Positions 17,758 to 27,705 are shown, numbered from the stretch's first letter. The stretch: DNA of 64,000 bases from Sulfitobacter indolifex (GCF_022788655.1 NZ_CP084955.1:96517-160516), one strand, 5' to 3'. Made by a program: numbers and translations. Notes: generated by a model not told the origin, from the sequence alone.

Positions 17758-18185
17758 ATGCATAGATACATCATTGCCGCCGCAGCGCTTATCGCAGCCC
17801 CTGCTGCCGCTCAGGATGCGGCATCGATTAAAGTCGTCGAAAGCGTTAAATATGGTGAATATCTCGCGAACGAAGCCGGGAGACCAGTCTATCTTTTCAC
17901 TGCTGACACCCGCGCTGCGGATGGCAAAGCGGCAGAAATCTCCTGCACAACTGCAGAATGCCTGAATGCGTGGCCTTTGGTGGGGGCACCGGACACGCCA
18001 CAGGACGGTGTCAGGGAAGATATGCTTGGAACAGTGGACTACGAGTTGTGACTTATCACGGGTGACCCCTCTATTACTTTACCCGCGATGAAAATGCGGA
18101 TGCGCCGCAGGGGCAGGATGTCGAATCCTACGGTGATGAATGGTATCTGATTACGCCTGAGGGAGATAAAGTTCACGCCGAATGA
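17758..18185 (+). pseudogene. COG4315-type exported protein, decayed
   Basis: The start is a signal-peptide-bearing ORF (RYIIAAAALIAAPAAAQDA) followed by the family's repeat unit: GEYLANEAGRPVYLFTADTR and CTTAECLNAWPLVGAP. The family has two such Y-x-[FWY]-x2-D units. The second, LYYFTRDENADAPQGQDV and SYGDEWYLITPEGDKVHAE, is present but cut off by an in-frame TGA at 18049 and one missing base near 18064. Both lesions lie within 20 bases, so decay may be recent. The gene follows the terminator of the PRC-barrel gene in the same direction. Function of the family is unknown. Confidence 0.75.
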
Positions 18186-18576
18186 TGGGCATTTTCCAGT
18201 TGAACTGATCAAGCCGCGCGCTGGCCTGCCGCGTGTGCGCGGTCTTTGTCGTATCAGGCCAGGAAGGGCCTCAGACGCTGCAGGCTAAGCTTTCGACACG
18301 CTGTCGTACCTTCAGTCCGGCGGCAGTGGCAAAATCAGCCGCATTTTATCAAGCCATAACCCAAACCGCGAAATATCGCGCCGTGCGGCGGCCGTCCTCA
18401 GTCCCCCCTGCGCTCCCATATTTCCTTTCTCTCAGCTTTTTTCACAGGTGGGGGTGATATTGTGGACTATGGGACTCAACTCAGCACCCTTGGCGATTGC
18501 GTTATTGAGAGTGCTCCGCTGGATCATATCGTTGTGTGAAGAGTTGATAGAATACGCAACAGGGGAGCTCAGAAGC
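18186..18576. other. Intergenic stretch upstream of the first epimerase fusion
   Basis: No gene recognised. GC-rich inverted sequences around 18210-18240 (CCGCGCG near TGCGCGG) could form a terminator for the decayed gene on the left. An in-frame upstream extension of the fusion gene to 18448 exists, but its translation (GVILWTMGLNSAPLA) resembles nothing in the family, so the promoter is placed here. Confidence 0.4.
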
Positions 18577-21045
18577 ATGACAGAGAACAAACCAGTTGTA
18601 GTTGTTACCGGCGCAGCAGGTAACATCGGCAGCAAGCTTAGCAAGGTTCTTGCGCACAAGCATCGAGTGATCGGCCTCGACCTTCCGCAGAACTGCGAAG
18701 GGCGGGAAGGATTGATCGGCTGCGACATCACTGATCCGGGATCGACTGCGCGGGCCATAGAGAAACTGCACGAGGCAACAGCTAACGAACCTATTGCATC
18801 AGTCATCCATCTGGCTGCCTATTTCGATTTCAGCGGCGAAGATCGCCCGCAATACGAGGCGGTTAACGAGGAAGGAACGCGCAACCTGCTGCGCGCCCTG
18901 CAAGATATCGAGGTTGAACAATTCGTCTATTCGGGAACCATGCTTGTACATCAGGCGGGACGCCCGGGTGAACGGATCACCGAGGATACACCGTTGGCCC
19001 CCGGATGGGCCTATCCGCAGTCAAAGGCCCGCACCGAAGAGATTATCCGCGAAGAAGCAGGCGATATACCCACCGTCTTTCTACATCTGGCCGGGCTCTA
19101 TGACGACGAGACCGCAGTACCTACGCTGAGCCACCAGATCGCCCGCATCTATGAGCGCAGCTTCAAGGCGCATGTTTATTCCGGCAATACCGATGCCGGA
19201 CAGGCATTCATTCATCTCGATGACATGTTGGAGCTTTTCGTTCGCGTGGTGAACCGCCGCACCGAGCTGCAAGCCGGAGAGATAATTCTCGCGGGTGAGC
19301 CAGATACGGTGAGCTATGACGCGCTACAAGAACGCATTGGGGAATTGATCCACGGTGAAGACACTTGGAGAACGTTTGTCCTGCCGGCTCCCGTGGCTAA
19401 GTTGGGCGCGAAACTTGAAACAGAGTCCGAGCCGGTGGTGCCCGATACCCTTGATCAAGGGGAAAAGCCATTCATCCGACCCTTCATGATCGACATGGCG
19501 AGCGATCAATACGCGCTCGACATCTCAAAAGCGCGTCATTTGCTGGACTGGGAGCCGGAACGGCGCATCATGGACCGGCTGCCGACGCTGATCAAGGCAT
19601 TGAAGGATAACCCTTTGGGTTGGTACCGCGCAAATGGCATCACGCCGCCGCCCTGGCTTGAAGCGGCAAGCGAGCGGGTAAATGACCCTGAAGCGTTGCG
19701 CGCGCGGCATGAGACGGAATATCGCGATCAACACCGGGCTAACCTTTGGGGCGGCTGGGCTAACGCTGGCCTTGGTCTGTGGTTGCTGACATCTCCACCT
19801 TTGTTGGGCGTAGAGGACCCCGGTATGATCGTCAGCGACGTGATCGCTGGGTTGCTGCTGTTTGCCTTTGGTATGCTATCGCTGTCCTGGCAGATGCCTT
19901 GGGCCCGGTTTGGTGCCGCAGTTCTGGGCTGTTGGATCATGTTTGCGCCGCTGGTCTTCTGGACGGACAATGGCGCCGCTTATCTGAATGGCACCCTCGT
20001 CGGCATGCTCGCCGTGGCCTTCGCGCTATGCCTGTTGCCGGTGCCAGGGGTTTCGCCAGTGGCCGCACAAACCGGGCCGACAATTCCCAAGGGCTGGGAT
20101 TACTCTCCATCTGACTGGTTCCAACGCCTTCCGGTCATCATGTTGGCGGTCGTCGGCCTCCTCGTCTCCCGTTATCTCACAGCCTATCAACTCGAATCCA
20201 TTGGCGGTGTTTGGGAACCGTTTTTTAGCGGCACCTTGGAAGGGAAGAACGGAACCGAACAGATCATCACCTCATCCGTTTCCGAAGCTTGGCCGGTGCC
20301 AGACGCTGGTATCGGTGCGCTGACCTATGCATTGGAAATCATCGTTGGTACAATAGGTTCGGCGCGGCGGTGGCGCACGATGCCATGGCTCGTGGTGCTG
20401 TTCGGCATTATGATCGTGCCGCTGGGCGCAGTGTCGATCTTTTTCATCGTGATCCAGCCTATTGTGATCGGAACCTACTCAACACTAGCCCTGATTGCCG
20501 CCGCCGCGATGGTCTGGCAGATCCCCTATTCGCTGGACGAACTGGTCGCGACCTACCAGTTCCTGCGACGGCGTCACAGGGCTGGCCAGCCTTGGTTGCG
20601 GGTGTTTTTCACAGGCGACACCGATGAAGGCTCCGACGCCCGCACGCTGGACGATTTCGAACGCAGCCCCCAAGTGATCGTAAAAGACATGGTTTCAGGC
20701 GGGATGACCTTTCCCTGGACGCTTATGGCATCACTCGCGCTCGGCCTCGTGCTGATGCTGTCGCCGCTGCTTTTCGGATGGGACAGCGGGACCGCCGCGA
20801 CGAACCATGTCGTGGGCGCACTGGTCATCACCGTGACCGTGGCCGCACTCGCGCCAGTGGCTCGGCTGGGACGTTTTCTAAACGTGCTGATGGGAATAGT
20901 CCTGCTTTTTGCGCCTCTGGTCGTCGGAGCCAGCTGGGAGGCCCTGTTGTTTTCCGCGCTTGTGGGTATTGCGTTGATCGCGCTCAGCATCCCGCGCGGC
21001 ACGGTCAGAAGTACTTACGGAACTTGGGACAGGTTCATTAGGTAG
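18577..21045 (+). CDS. Epimerase-SPW repeat-VKOR-like fusion protein, copy 1 (redox Cys lost)
   Basis: AGGGGAG lies 11 bases before this ATG. The 822-residue protein has three parts. Residues 1-330 are an extended SDR/epimerase with TGAAGNIG (11-18) and the YPQSK active-site pair (Y146, K150). Residues 385-490 are SPW-type membrane repeats (NLWGGWANAGLGLWLLTSPPLL and PWARFGAAVLGCWIMFAPLVFW). Residues 515-670 are VKOR-like (YLTAYQLESIGGVWEPFF, EAWPVPDAGIGALTYALEI). More SPW-like helices complete it. The VKOR redox CxxC is replaced by S635-T-L-A638. The antiporter gene starts 4 bases later. The soluble domain may sense or modify a nucleotide-linked substrate at the membrane (inference). Confidence 0.85.
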   Translation: MTENKPVVVVTGAAGNIGSKLSKVLAHKHRVIGLDLPQNCEGREGLIGCDITDPGSTARAIEKLHEATANEPIASVIHLAAYFDFSGEDRPQYEAVNEEGTRNLLRALQDIEVEQFVYSGTMLVHQAGRPGERITEDTPLAPGWAYPQSKARTEEIIREEAGDIPTVFLHLAGLYDDETAVPTLSHQIARIYERSFKAHVYSGNTDAGQAFIHLDDMLELFVRVVNRRTELQAGEIILAGEPDTVSYDALQERIGELIHGEDTWRTFVLPAPVAKLGAKLETESEPVVPDTLDQGEKPFIRPFMIDMASDQYALDISKARHLLDWEPERRIMDRLPTLIKALKDNPLGWYRANGITPPPWLEAASERVNDPEALRARHETEYRDQHRANLWGGWANAGLGLWLLTSPPLLGVEDPGMIVSDVIAGLLLFAFGMLSLSWQMPWARFGAAVLGCWIMFAPLVFWTDNGAAYLNGTLVGMLAVAFALCLLPVPGVSPVAAQTGPTIPKGWDYSPSDWFQRLPVIMLAVVGLLVSRYLTAYQLESIGGVWEPFFSGTLEGKNGTEQIITSSVSEAWPVPDAGIGALTYALEIIVGTIGSARRWRTMPWLVVLFGIMIVPLGAVSIFFIVIQPIVIGTYSTLALIAAAAMVWQIPYSLDELVATYQFLRRRHRAGQPWLRVFFTGDTDEGSDARTLDDFERSPQVIVKDMVSGGMTFPWTLMASLALGLVLMLSPLLFGWDSGTAATNHVVGALVITVTVAALAPVARLGRFLNVLMGIVLLFAPLVVGASWEALLFSALVGIALIALSIPRGTVRSTYGTWDRFIR

Positions 21046-21049
21046 CATA

Positions 21050-22084
21050 ATGGTTCCATTCAATGATCTCCCTCTAGTTGTTGTTGTCGTAATATTCTGC
21101 ATCGCAGCGGGGGCCGTTTGGTTCGCGGGCATGCGTTTGTCACGCTATGCAGACGGGATCGCGCGTGAATTCGGGGTTGGGCAGGCGGTGCTGGGGGTGA
21201 TCCTGCTGGGCGGGGTCACTTCATTGCCGGAAATCGCCGTGACCGGTACGGCGGCGATCAGCGGCAATGCGGCGCTGGCGGTCAACAACCTGTTAGGCGG
21301 GTTCACGATGCAGGTCACGGTGCTGGCGTTGGCCGATATGGCAATCCGTCGCAACGCCCTCACTGCGACCGTGCCCGACCCTATCGTACTCCTCCAAGGC
21401 GTGCTGGGCATCATCCTCATTGCTGCGACGATCACTGGCATCGGCGTGGGCGATGTTTCCTTCGCCGGGGCAGGCCTCTGGACATGGGGCATTGCCGCTC
21501 TTTTCGTCTATGCGGTGCGTATGGTTGCCCGCACGCAGGACAACCCTGGCTGGGAAGTGATCGGTGAACCGCCCTCTCCCGATATTGACGTGAAAGACCC
21601 CAAAGACGACCTTTCACGTCTACAACTGATGGGTGCGACGGCGGCAGTAGCTCTGGCGATTCTGACCATGGGATATCTTCTGGCCACCAGCGGCGAAGTG
21701 CTGGCTGAACGCACGGGGCTAGGCGACAGCTTTTTCGGCGCAGTATTCATCGCCATTTCGACATCCTTGCCGGAAATCAGCACCGTGCTCGCTGCGGTCA
21801 AACTAGGCCGCCACGTGATGGCAGTGTCGGATATCTTCGGCACCAACTTGTTCGACATTGGCGTGATATTCTTAGTTGATCTGTTCTATCCGGGCGGCGC
21901 GGTCCTAAACGAGGTTGGAATGTTCTCAATTGTCGCTGGACTGACTGGCATTGCGGTCACAGCCGTCTATGTGGTCGGCCTAATCGAGCGGCGCGACCCT
22001 GCTCTTTTTGGGATTGGACTCGATTCCTATGCGGTTACCATTATCTATATCGGAGGAATCGCGCTGTTGTTCACGATGCGATGA
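21050..22084 (+). CDS. Sodium/calcium exchanger-family (CaCA) membrane protein
   Basis: 344 residues with about ten helices. Both alpha repeats are visible: GGVTSLPEIAVTGTAAISGNAALAVNNLLGG (about 55-85) and AISTSLPEISTVLAAVKLGRHVMAVSDIFGTNLFD (about 235-270). Each carries the conserved (S/T)SLPE and Asn/Asp-rich turn that bind the cation. An acidic loop of about 30 residues (PDIDVKDPKDDLS) joins the halves. The family exchanges Ca2+ or other cations for Na+ or H+ across the inner membrane. The close spacing to the upstream fusion gene makes co-translation likely. A small acidic protein follows 24 bases later. Confidence 0.88.
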   Translation: MVPFNDLPLVVVVVIFCIAAGAVWFAGMRLSRYADGIAREFGVGQAVLGVILLGGVTSLPEIAVTGTAAISGNAALAVNNLLGGFTMQVTVLALADMAIRRNALTATVPDPIVLLQGVLGIILIAATITGIGVGDVSFAGAGLWTWGIAALFVYAVRMVARTQDNPGWEVIGEPPSPDIDVKDPKDDLSRLQLMGATAAVALAILTMGYLLATSGEVLAERTGLGDSFFGAVFIAISTSLPEISTVLAAVKLGRHVMAVSDIFGTNLFDIGVIFLVDLFYPGGAVLNEVGMFSIVAGLTGIAVTAVYVVGLIERRDPALFGIGLDSYAVTIIYIGGIALLFTMR

Positions 22085-22108
22085 CGCCCCAGAAAAAAGG
22101 AGGCTGAC

Positions 22109-22375
22109 ATGACCGAACCCGAAAAACCGGCGCAAGATGGCGCGGATCTGCCTGAAATTGGAGAGAACCTGACCCGCAACGAGATCATGGACGTATTAGC
22201 CGATGAGGGCTATCCGGCGGGTGGACGGAAAGGCTGGCTGAAACAGGTTCTGACTCGGTTGGCAATCGAGCAGCGCGAAAGTCCGAACGGCACCCGCGCC
22301 GAACTGGTGGACGAGATCACCGATATTCTAAACGAAAACGTCCCGGGCGACCCCAAAGCGGAAGATAGCTTGTGA
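22109..22375 (+). CDS. Conserved-looking small acidic protein (88 aa), function unknown
   Basis: AAAGGAGG precedes the ATG by 7 bases. The protein is soluble and acidic. Residues 20-80 are predicted helical: NLTRNEIMDVLADEGYPAGGRKGWLKQVLTRL then TRAELVDEITDILNENV. There are no cysteines or membrane segments. It is the third gene of the fusion-antiporter unit. I do not recognise the family. Confidence 0.7.
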   Translation: MTEPEKPAQDGADLPEIGENLTRNEIMDVLADEGYPAGGRKGWLKQVLTRLAIEQRESPNGTRAELVDEITDILNENVPGDPKAEDSL

Positions 22376-22520
22376 GAAGCTGCTTCTGTGGCTCGGCGCG
22401 AAACTTCTCTTTTCAGCGACTTTCGCTTCATTTCTAGGGACCGATATGGGGATCTAAATTCCATACAACGGATGCCACAGCGAGACACATAATCATCGCA
22501 ACACCAACAGGGAGATACCA

Positions 22521-22610
22521 ATGGAACCGAACCAATATGAAGAGAAGCACGATTTTATCCGGCAAGCCAATGAATTTCTTCTTGAACTACGTCAGCGTCC
22601 ACTTGTGTAA
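22521..22610 (+). CDS. 29-residue ORF, perhaps an internally deleted small gene
   Basis: AGGGAG sits 7 bases before the ATG. The peptide reads EPNQYEEK then HDFIRQANEFLLELRQRPL. The 80-residue coiled-coil protein encoded at 28512-28754 begins KQSDFEEK and ends IVHRANEMLIELRQYPI. The two ends match but the coiled-coil middle is absent here, so this looks like a relative with an in-frame internal deletion. The stop is directly followed by IS6 sequence. It may be expressed but probably not functional. Confidence 0.4.
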   Translation: MEPNQYEEKHDFIRQANEFLLELRQRPLV

Positions 22611-22911
22611 ACGAAAATTTAAACTGCGCTTCTATGACGCCGCAAAGCGCGAGATCGCACCCGGCGTTGATCATTGGTCACACAAGGGGTTCAATAACCG
22701 CGCAGAAAACAGCCATCTGCCCATACGGAAACGAGAGCGGGTAATGCAGGGCTTCCGATCACCGGGTGGATTGCAGCGCTTCGTCTCTATGCATTCCACA
22801 ACCCGCAATCGTTTCTCCGTACCTGCCCGCCGTCGTCGTTCCGCTCTCACCATCCGCTACCATCGGATAGAAGCATTAAAAGCGTGGAAATCCGCGGCAT
22901 ATGCCACTTGA
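22611..22911 (+). pseudogene. IS6-family transposase remnant (C-terminus)
   Basis: The last 95 or so residues of an IS6 transposase are present, from about LRFYDAAKREIAPGVDHWSHKGFNN through NSHLPIRKRERVMQGFRSPGGLQRF to the usual Tyr/His-rich end YHRIEALKAWKSAA. The N-terminal helix-turn-helix and first catalytic Asp are missing. It differs in sequence from the element at 6018, so it is another IS6 type. No terminal repeats could be defended. Confidence 0.75.
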
Positions 22912-23011
22912 TCAACGACTGGCATGCCAACTTGAAAACTCGGCGAGTTAACGTGACAACACCACGTGCCATGATATTCACTCATGAATGACCTATGGAG
23001 ATTGTTGCACA

Positions 23012-24796
23012 ATGATCGACGCTGTCGGCTTCAATGCCGCTTATCTGGCGCTTGGGATCCTAGTGCTTCTCTTTGTTGTGCTCACGTTGGAGAAATTCCC
23101 GCCCGAGGTCACTGCGTCGGGAGCGGCGGCCCTATATATCGTGCTGGGACTGGTGCCTCACGATGGGGTGATGAACGTCTTTTCAAACCCGGCCCCCATC
23201 ACGATCGGGGCCATGTTCATCGTTTCGGGCGCGCTGGTGCGCACCGGCGTTTTGGATGCGTTGGCAAATCTGGTGATCAATCGCGCACAAGATCGCCCCC
23301 TGCTGGCCGTGGTGGTGTTCTTGATTTCGGCGGTCGCCGCCTCAGCCTTCATGAACAACACGCCGGTCGTACTGGTTCTCATTCCGGTGGTCATTCGGCT
23401 GGCAAACAATTTGCAACTGGCCCCGACGCGGCTGTTGATTCCGCTCTCTTACATGGCGATCCTTGGCGGTACCTGCACGCTGATCGGAACGTCCACAAAT
23501 ATCATTGTCGATGGCATCGCGCGCAAAAACGGGATGGAACCGTTTTCGATCTTCGAGATCGCGCCCGTCGGGCTGACAGCCACGCTGGTCGGAAGCGTAT
23601 CCCTACTAATTCTCGGACGTTGGCTGCTGCCCCACCGCAAAGCGGATATCGCCGCCGGCGGCGATCGAGAAACCCGGTACCTGTCTGAAATCACGGTTCT
23701 TGAATCCTACCCACATGTCGATGCCCCTCTGGCCAAGATCGCCGATTTTGGCCGTGATGGCGTGCAAGTCAAAGGTGTGAAGCGTGCCGGCAAGATCAAA
23801 AGGAGCGATCTGGAAGATTATGTTCTGCAAAAGGGGGATGTGGTGATCGTTGTGACCACCACATCCGAGCTGTTAACCTTCGTCGAGAAAGCGGGGCTGC
23901 GAGCCGGAATGCAACGCACATCGGATCCCGATCCCGATGAAGTGCTATTAACGGCCGAAGCCATTGTAACTCCAAAACGCCGCTCTGTTGGAAGGAGCAT
24001 TGCCGATCTGGCGCTTGGGCGCAAAGCAGGCGTGCGTGTTTTGGGTGCGTTCCGGCATGGGCATATTGCTGGGCCCGATCTCTCAAGCGTGCGCCTGCGC
24101 GCTGCCGACAAGCTGCTGCTGGAAGGACCCGCCGACGGCTTCCGGTCGCTGGCCGAGGTCGGCGACGTGGCATCGATTACCCAGCCATCAGGTCGTGCAT
24201 TTCGCCGCAAGCAAGCACCGGTCGCTATTATCGCGCTGCTTGGGATTGTGGTCCTCGCGGCGCTGAATGTCATGCCTATCGGTATTCTGGCGCTGGTCGC
24301 CGTGGCCGGGATCCTGCTGCTGCGCTGCATCGACAGCGACGAGGCGTGGCAATCTGTCGACGGCTCGATCCTTGTGCTGATCTTTGCGATGCTGATCATC
24401 GGGACAGGGCTGGAACACACGGGAGCGGTCCAGCTGATCGTCGATATGCTTACCCCGCTACTGTCCGGGCTGCCGCCTTTCTTGACGCTATTGGCGGTTT
24501 ACTTCGTGGCCTCCATTCTAACCGAGAGCGTCACCAACAATGCTGTGGCCGTGGTGTTCACACCCATTGTCATTGCGCTAGCGCCGGAACTGGGCGTCGA
24601 TGCGCGCCCGCTTGCCGTGGCCGTAATGGTCGCCGCGAGCGCCAGCTTTGCAACGCCTATCGGATATCAGACGAACACACTGGTATATGGCGCCGGAAAC
24701 TACCGGTTCACGGATTTTCTCAAGATAGGCATTCCGATGAACGTCATCGTAGGGCTGACCTCGTCCTTCGCGATCAGCATCTTCTTTCCTCTTTGA
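23012..24796 (+). CDS. SLC13-family permease with two TrkA-C domains
   Basis: The start is placed at this ATG (GGAG 14 bases before); one 24 bases upstream is possible. 594 residues: a first membrane half (to about 210, with AFMNNTPVVLVLIPVV and GGTCTLIGTSTNIIVDG, the SLC13/DASS substrate motifs), two cytoplasmic TrkA-C domains (about 225-300 and 310-390), and a second membrane half with TESVTNNAVAVVFTPI and ATPIGYQTNTLVYGAGNYRF. The family moves sulfate, dicarboxylates or similar anions with Na+. TrkA-C domains suggest ligand gating. It stands alone between an IS6 and an IS66 remnant. Confidence 0.88.
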   Translation: MIDAVGFNAAYLALGILVLLFVVLTLEKFPPEVTASGAAALYIVLGLVPHDGVMNVFSNPAPITIGAMFIVSGALVRTGVLDALANLVINRAQDRPLLAVVVFLISAVAASAFMNNTPVVLVLIPVVIRLANNLQLAPTRLLIPLSYMAILGGTCTLIGTSTNIIVDGIARKNGMEPFSIFEIAPVGLTATLVGSVSLLILGRWLLPHRKADIAAGGDRETRYLSEITVLESYPHVDAPLAKIADFGRDGVQVKGVKRAGKIKRSDLEDYVLQKGDVVIVVTTTSELLTFVEKAGLRAGMQRTSDPDPDEVLLTAEAIVTPKRRSVGRSIADLALGRKAGVRVLGAFRHGHIAGPDLSSVRLRAADKLLLEGPADGFRSLAEVGDVASITQPSGRAFRRKQAPVAIIALLGIVVLAALNVMPIGILALVAVAGILLLRCIDSDEAWQSVDGSILVLIFAMLIIGTGLEHTGAVQLIVDMLTPLLSGLPPFLTLLAVYFVASILTESVTNNAVAVVFTPIVIALAPELGVDARPLAVAVMVAASASFATPIGYQTNTLVYGAGNYRFTDFLKIGIPMNVIVGLTSSFAISIFFPL

Positions 24797-25089
24797 AACT
24801 GTGGCTGCGGCAATTGCCGGTATTTCCGTTTCTTGCCGGATGCCCTAAAATCGATGATCCGCTAGCCGTCGATGAGCTGTGTCGTTGTCGACGGCCCCAT
24901 TCCTTCCATTCATCTATTCAAGCGCATCAATGTCCAGAGGCTCGCAACCCGCAAGGTCTGAAATGCTGCAAAACGACAAATGACGAGCAATCTGGCACAG
25001 GGCAGAACGATGCCCCTCTTAAGTTGGCGGGGGGATAGAACAGCATGACCCGCAGGTCATGCACGGCAAGTTTTTGGCTTTTGATTATC

Positions 25090-26484
25090 GCCAACATGTG
25101 GACCAGATGCTGCATCCGGAGATGCTGCCCTTTGTTCTACCGCTGGTCGCTATCCAGCTTATGTGCTTGATCGCAGTGATGACCGACACCGCTCTGGCCG
25201 AAGAAAACGCCCGCCTGAAAGCCCGTTTCCTCGAGAGGCGGCGCTCGTGGATGCGGTCGAGGCTCAGAGGTGGCTGGAAAGCATCGTCAGCGAATTGCGC
25301 CGGGAGAAGTTCGGGCAGAGATCCGAAAAACTCGGCCCGGAGCAGTTCAATCTGCCGCTCGAGGATGTGGAACTGGGACCAGGGCGTTCTGGACGTACCG
25401 CAGGAGAAGGCGCGGCGTGCGCTGAAGGGACAAGATGCTGCTGAGAAGGGCGCCCCCAACCGCAACAGCGGGTCCTGGTCACCCGGCACGGTGATCCAAG
25501 CGCATGCGCCGGAACATGTTGTGCGGCCGCCACTTTCCATTCTACCGCGAAGAGGAAATCTGCACCCGACAGAGGATCACGCTGGACCGAGCGACGCTCG
25601 GCATCTGGTCCGGCGCGCCTGCTTTCACCCGCGCCCGATCGCCCATCACCTGAAGGAGCGCCTGAAAGGCGTGGACCGGATCTTCATGGGCGAAACCCGC
25701 GCCCCGGTTCCGGGAGGGCGAAAAACGAAGACCGGATACTTCTGGGCCATCGTTGGAGACGATCGGGGTCACGGCGCACTGATCCTCCCATAGTGATGTT
25801 CCATTATGCGCCAAGTTGTGGCGCCGTGCATGCGCTCCGCTTCCTCGAAGGCTATCGCGGGAGCTTCGTGCAATGCGACGGCTATGAAGCCCATGACTAA
25901 CTCACCAAGGTCAATCGGACCGAGCGGCCATGGACGCTGGTCCATTGCTGGACCCATGCGCGCCGACACTTCGTGAAGCGTCTGGAAAAGGACGGCCGCC
26001 GGTCGCCGAGGAAGCCCTGCGTCAGATCGCCGAACTCTATTCCGTTGAGAAATCCTTGCCCGCAAGGGGCCCCCAAACCCGGCTTGTCGTCCGACGGGAG
26101 CTGGCCGACCCGATCATCACCGCCATCCGCCCTTGGCTCGAGGCGCAGTTGTCGCGTATTCCGCGTTCGTCAAAGCGGGCTGAGGGCATCTGCTACACTC
26201 TTGCGCGCTGGCCCAGCTTGACACGGTTCCTGAACGACGGGTGTCTGGAACCGGACACCAACCCGGTCGAGAACCAGATCAGGAAGATTGCTCTGATTCG
26301 GAAGAACGCCCTCTTCGTTGGACACGAGGGCGGCGCAGAGAGCTGGGCATTGCTTGCCAGCCTGATCGCGAACTGCAAAATGTGCGACGTCGATCCGGTC
26401 AGTTACCTCTCCGACACGTTGCGCGTATTGCCCGGTTCTGTCGCAAAGTTTTTGCGGTTGGTTGGACTGGCTCGCGCATGGTAG
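25090..26484 (+). pseudogene. IS66-family transposase (TnpC), degenerate
   Basis: Pieces of TnpC appear in several frames: LESIVSELRREKFGQRSEKLGPEQ and LEDVELG near 25270-25375, RIFMGETRAPVPGGRKTKTGYFWAIVGDDRGHG near 25670-25770, and from 25930 a C-terminal part with QTRLVVRRELADPIITAIRPWLEAQL, DGCLEPDTNPVENQIRKIALIRKNALFVGHEGGAESWALLASLI. Several frameshifts and an in-frame stop separate them. It is not the element at 30091. It ends about 110 bases before the aldolase gene, so that gene's promoter may include IS sequence. Confidence 0.75.
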
Positions 26485-26592
26485 GTGCGGGCTTTTGAGC
26501 TTGATAGAGAGTCACCGCGTGACATGTGTTTGAATATATCGCGCCGGTGCGTACGATGCTAAGCCATTGCGAAACCGCGAAAGGATTGCTCG

Positions 26593-27705
26593 ATGATTGA
26601 CGCATACGCCCCCGACACCCCTGCCCTTTTGCTTGATGAAGCGCGGATGCAACGGAACATCGCGCGTCTTGCTGACCATGCGGAAAAGCTTGGCGTCACG
26701 CTGCGGCCGCATCTGAAAACGGCAAAATCCGTCGATGTTGCCCGCCAGCTCACCGGTGGGGCGCCCGGCCCGATTACCGTGTCGACATTGGCCGAAGCCG
26801 AGGTTTTCTTTGCCACAGGCCACAGCGATATTCTCTACGCCGTGGGGATCGCGCCGCAAAAGTTGAAACGCGTACAGGCGCTGCGCCAGAGGGGCTGCGA
26901 TCTAGTCGTGATCCTCGACAACGCAGCCCAAGCGCAGGCCGTGGCGGAGGCCGCCGTCCCCGCTATGATCGAAATCGACTGCGATGGTCACCGCGGCGGG
27001 CTGCGCCCGGATGACCCGGCACTCGTTGAGGTCGGACGCATCCTGTACGCCGTCGAATGCCTGCGCGGTGTGATGACCCATGCGGGCGAAAGTTATACGG
27101 TCCGGGGCCGCGAGGCCCATGCCAACTTCGCAGAACAGGAGCGCAAAGCCGCTGTCACCGCCGCCGAAAACCTGCGCGGCGCGGGCCTCTCCTGCCCCGT
27201 GGTCAGCATCGGCTCGACCCCCACCGCCCATGCCGCGCGCGACCTGACAGGCGTGACCGAACTGCGCGCCGGTGTTTATATGTTCTTCGATCTGGTCATG
27301 GCCGGGATCGACGTCTGCACCCAAGATGACATCGCCCTGAGCGTTCTGACCACGGTCATCGGCCACCAACCCGCAAAGGGGTGGACCATGATCGACGCAG
27401 GCTGGATGGCCATGTCCCGCGACCGGGGCACGGCGGCGCAGGACGTGGACCAAGGCTACGGCCTAGTGTGCGACGAGACTGGTCAAATCCTGACCGACTA
27501 TTTCGTCGTCAGCGCCAATCAGGAACACGGGATCATCGCGCAGCGCGAGGGGGCAAACCCGCCGCCGCTGGACCTTCCCGTCGGCACCCGCCTGAGGATC
27601 CTGCCCAACCACGCCTGTGCCACCGCCGCCCAGCACGACCGCTACCATCTGGTGCGGCAAGACGGCGGTCCGCTTGACGTTTGGCCGCGTTTTAACGGCT
27701 GGTAA
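26593..27705 (+). CDS. D-threonine aldolase / D-serine dehydratase-like PLP enzyme
   Basis: 370 residues, alanine-racemase-type barrel plus beta domain. The PLP lysine is K42 in LRPHLKTAKS. The metal-site pair of the D-threonine aldolase/DSD1 group is H340-x-C342 in LPNHACATA. Other family parts: GPITVSTLAEAEVFFATGHSDILYAV, EIDCDGHRGGL, GVMTHAGESY, GSTPTAHA and ELRAGVYMFFDLVMAG. Expected reaction: PLP- and divalent-metal-dependent cleavage of D-3-hydroxyamino acids or dehydration of D-serine; which one cannot be told. GAAAGGATT lies about 10 bases before the ATG. It is alone, between IS66 debris and a non-coding stretch; GC-rich codon use resembles a chromosomal roseobacter gene. Confidence 0.9.
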   Translation: MIDAYAPDTPALLLDEARMQRNIARLADHAEKLGVTLRPHLKTAKSVDVARQLTGGAPGPITVSTLAEAEVFFATGHSDILYAVGIAPQKLKRVQALRQRGCDLVVILDNAAQAQAVAEAAVPAMIEIDCDGHRGGLRPDDPALVEVGRILYAVECLRGVMTHAGESYTVRGREAHANFAEQERKAAVTAAENLRGAGLSCPVVSIGSTPTAHAARDLTGVTELRAGVYMFFDLVMAGIDVCTQDDIALSVLTTVIGHQPAKGWTMIDAGWMAMSRDRGTAAQDVDQGYGLVCDETGQILTDYFVVSANQEHGIIAQREGANPPPLDLPVGTRLRILPNHACATAAQHDRYHLVRQDGGPLDVWPRFNGW

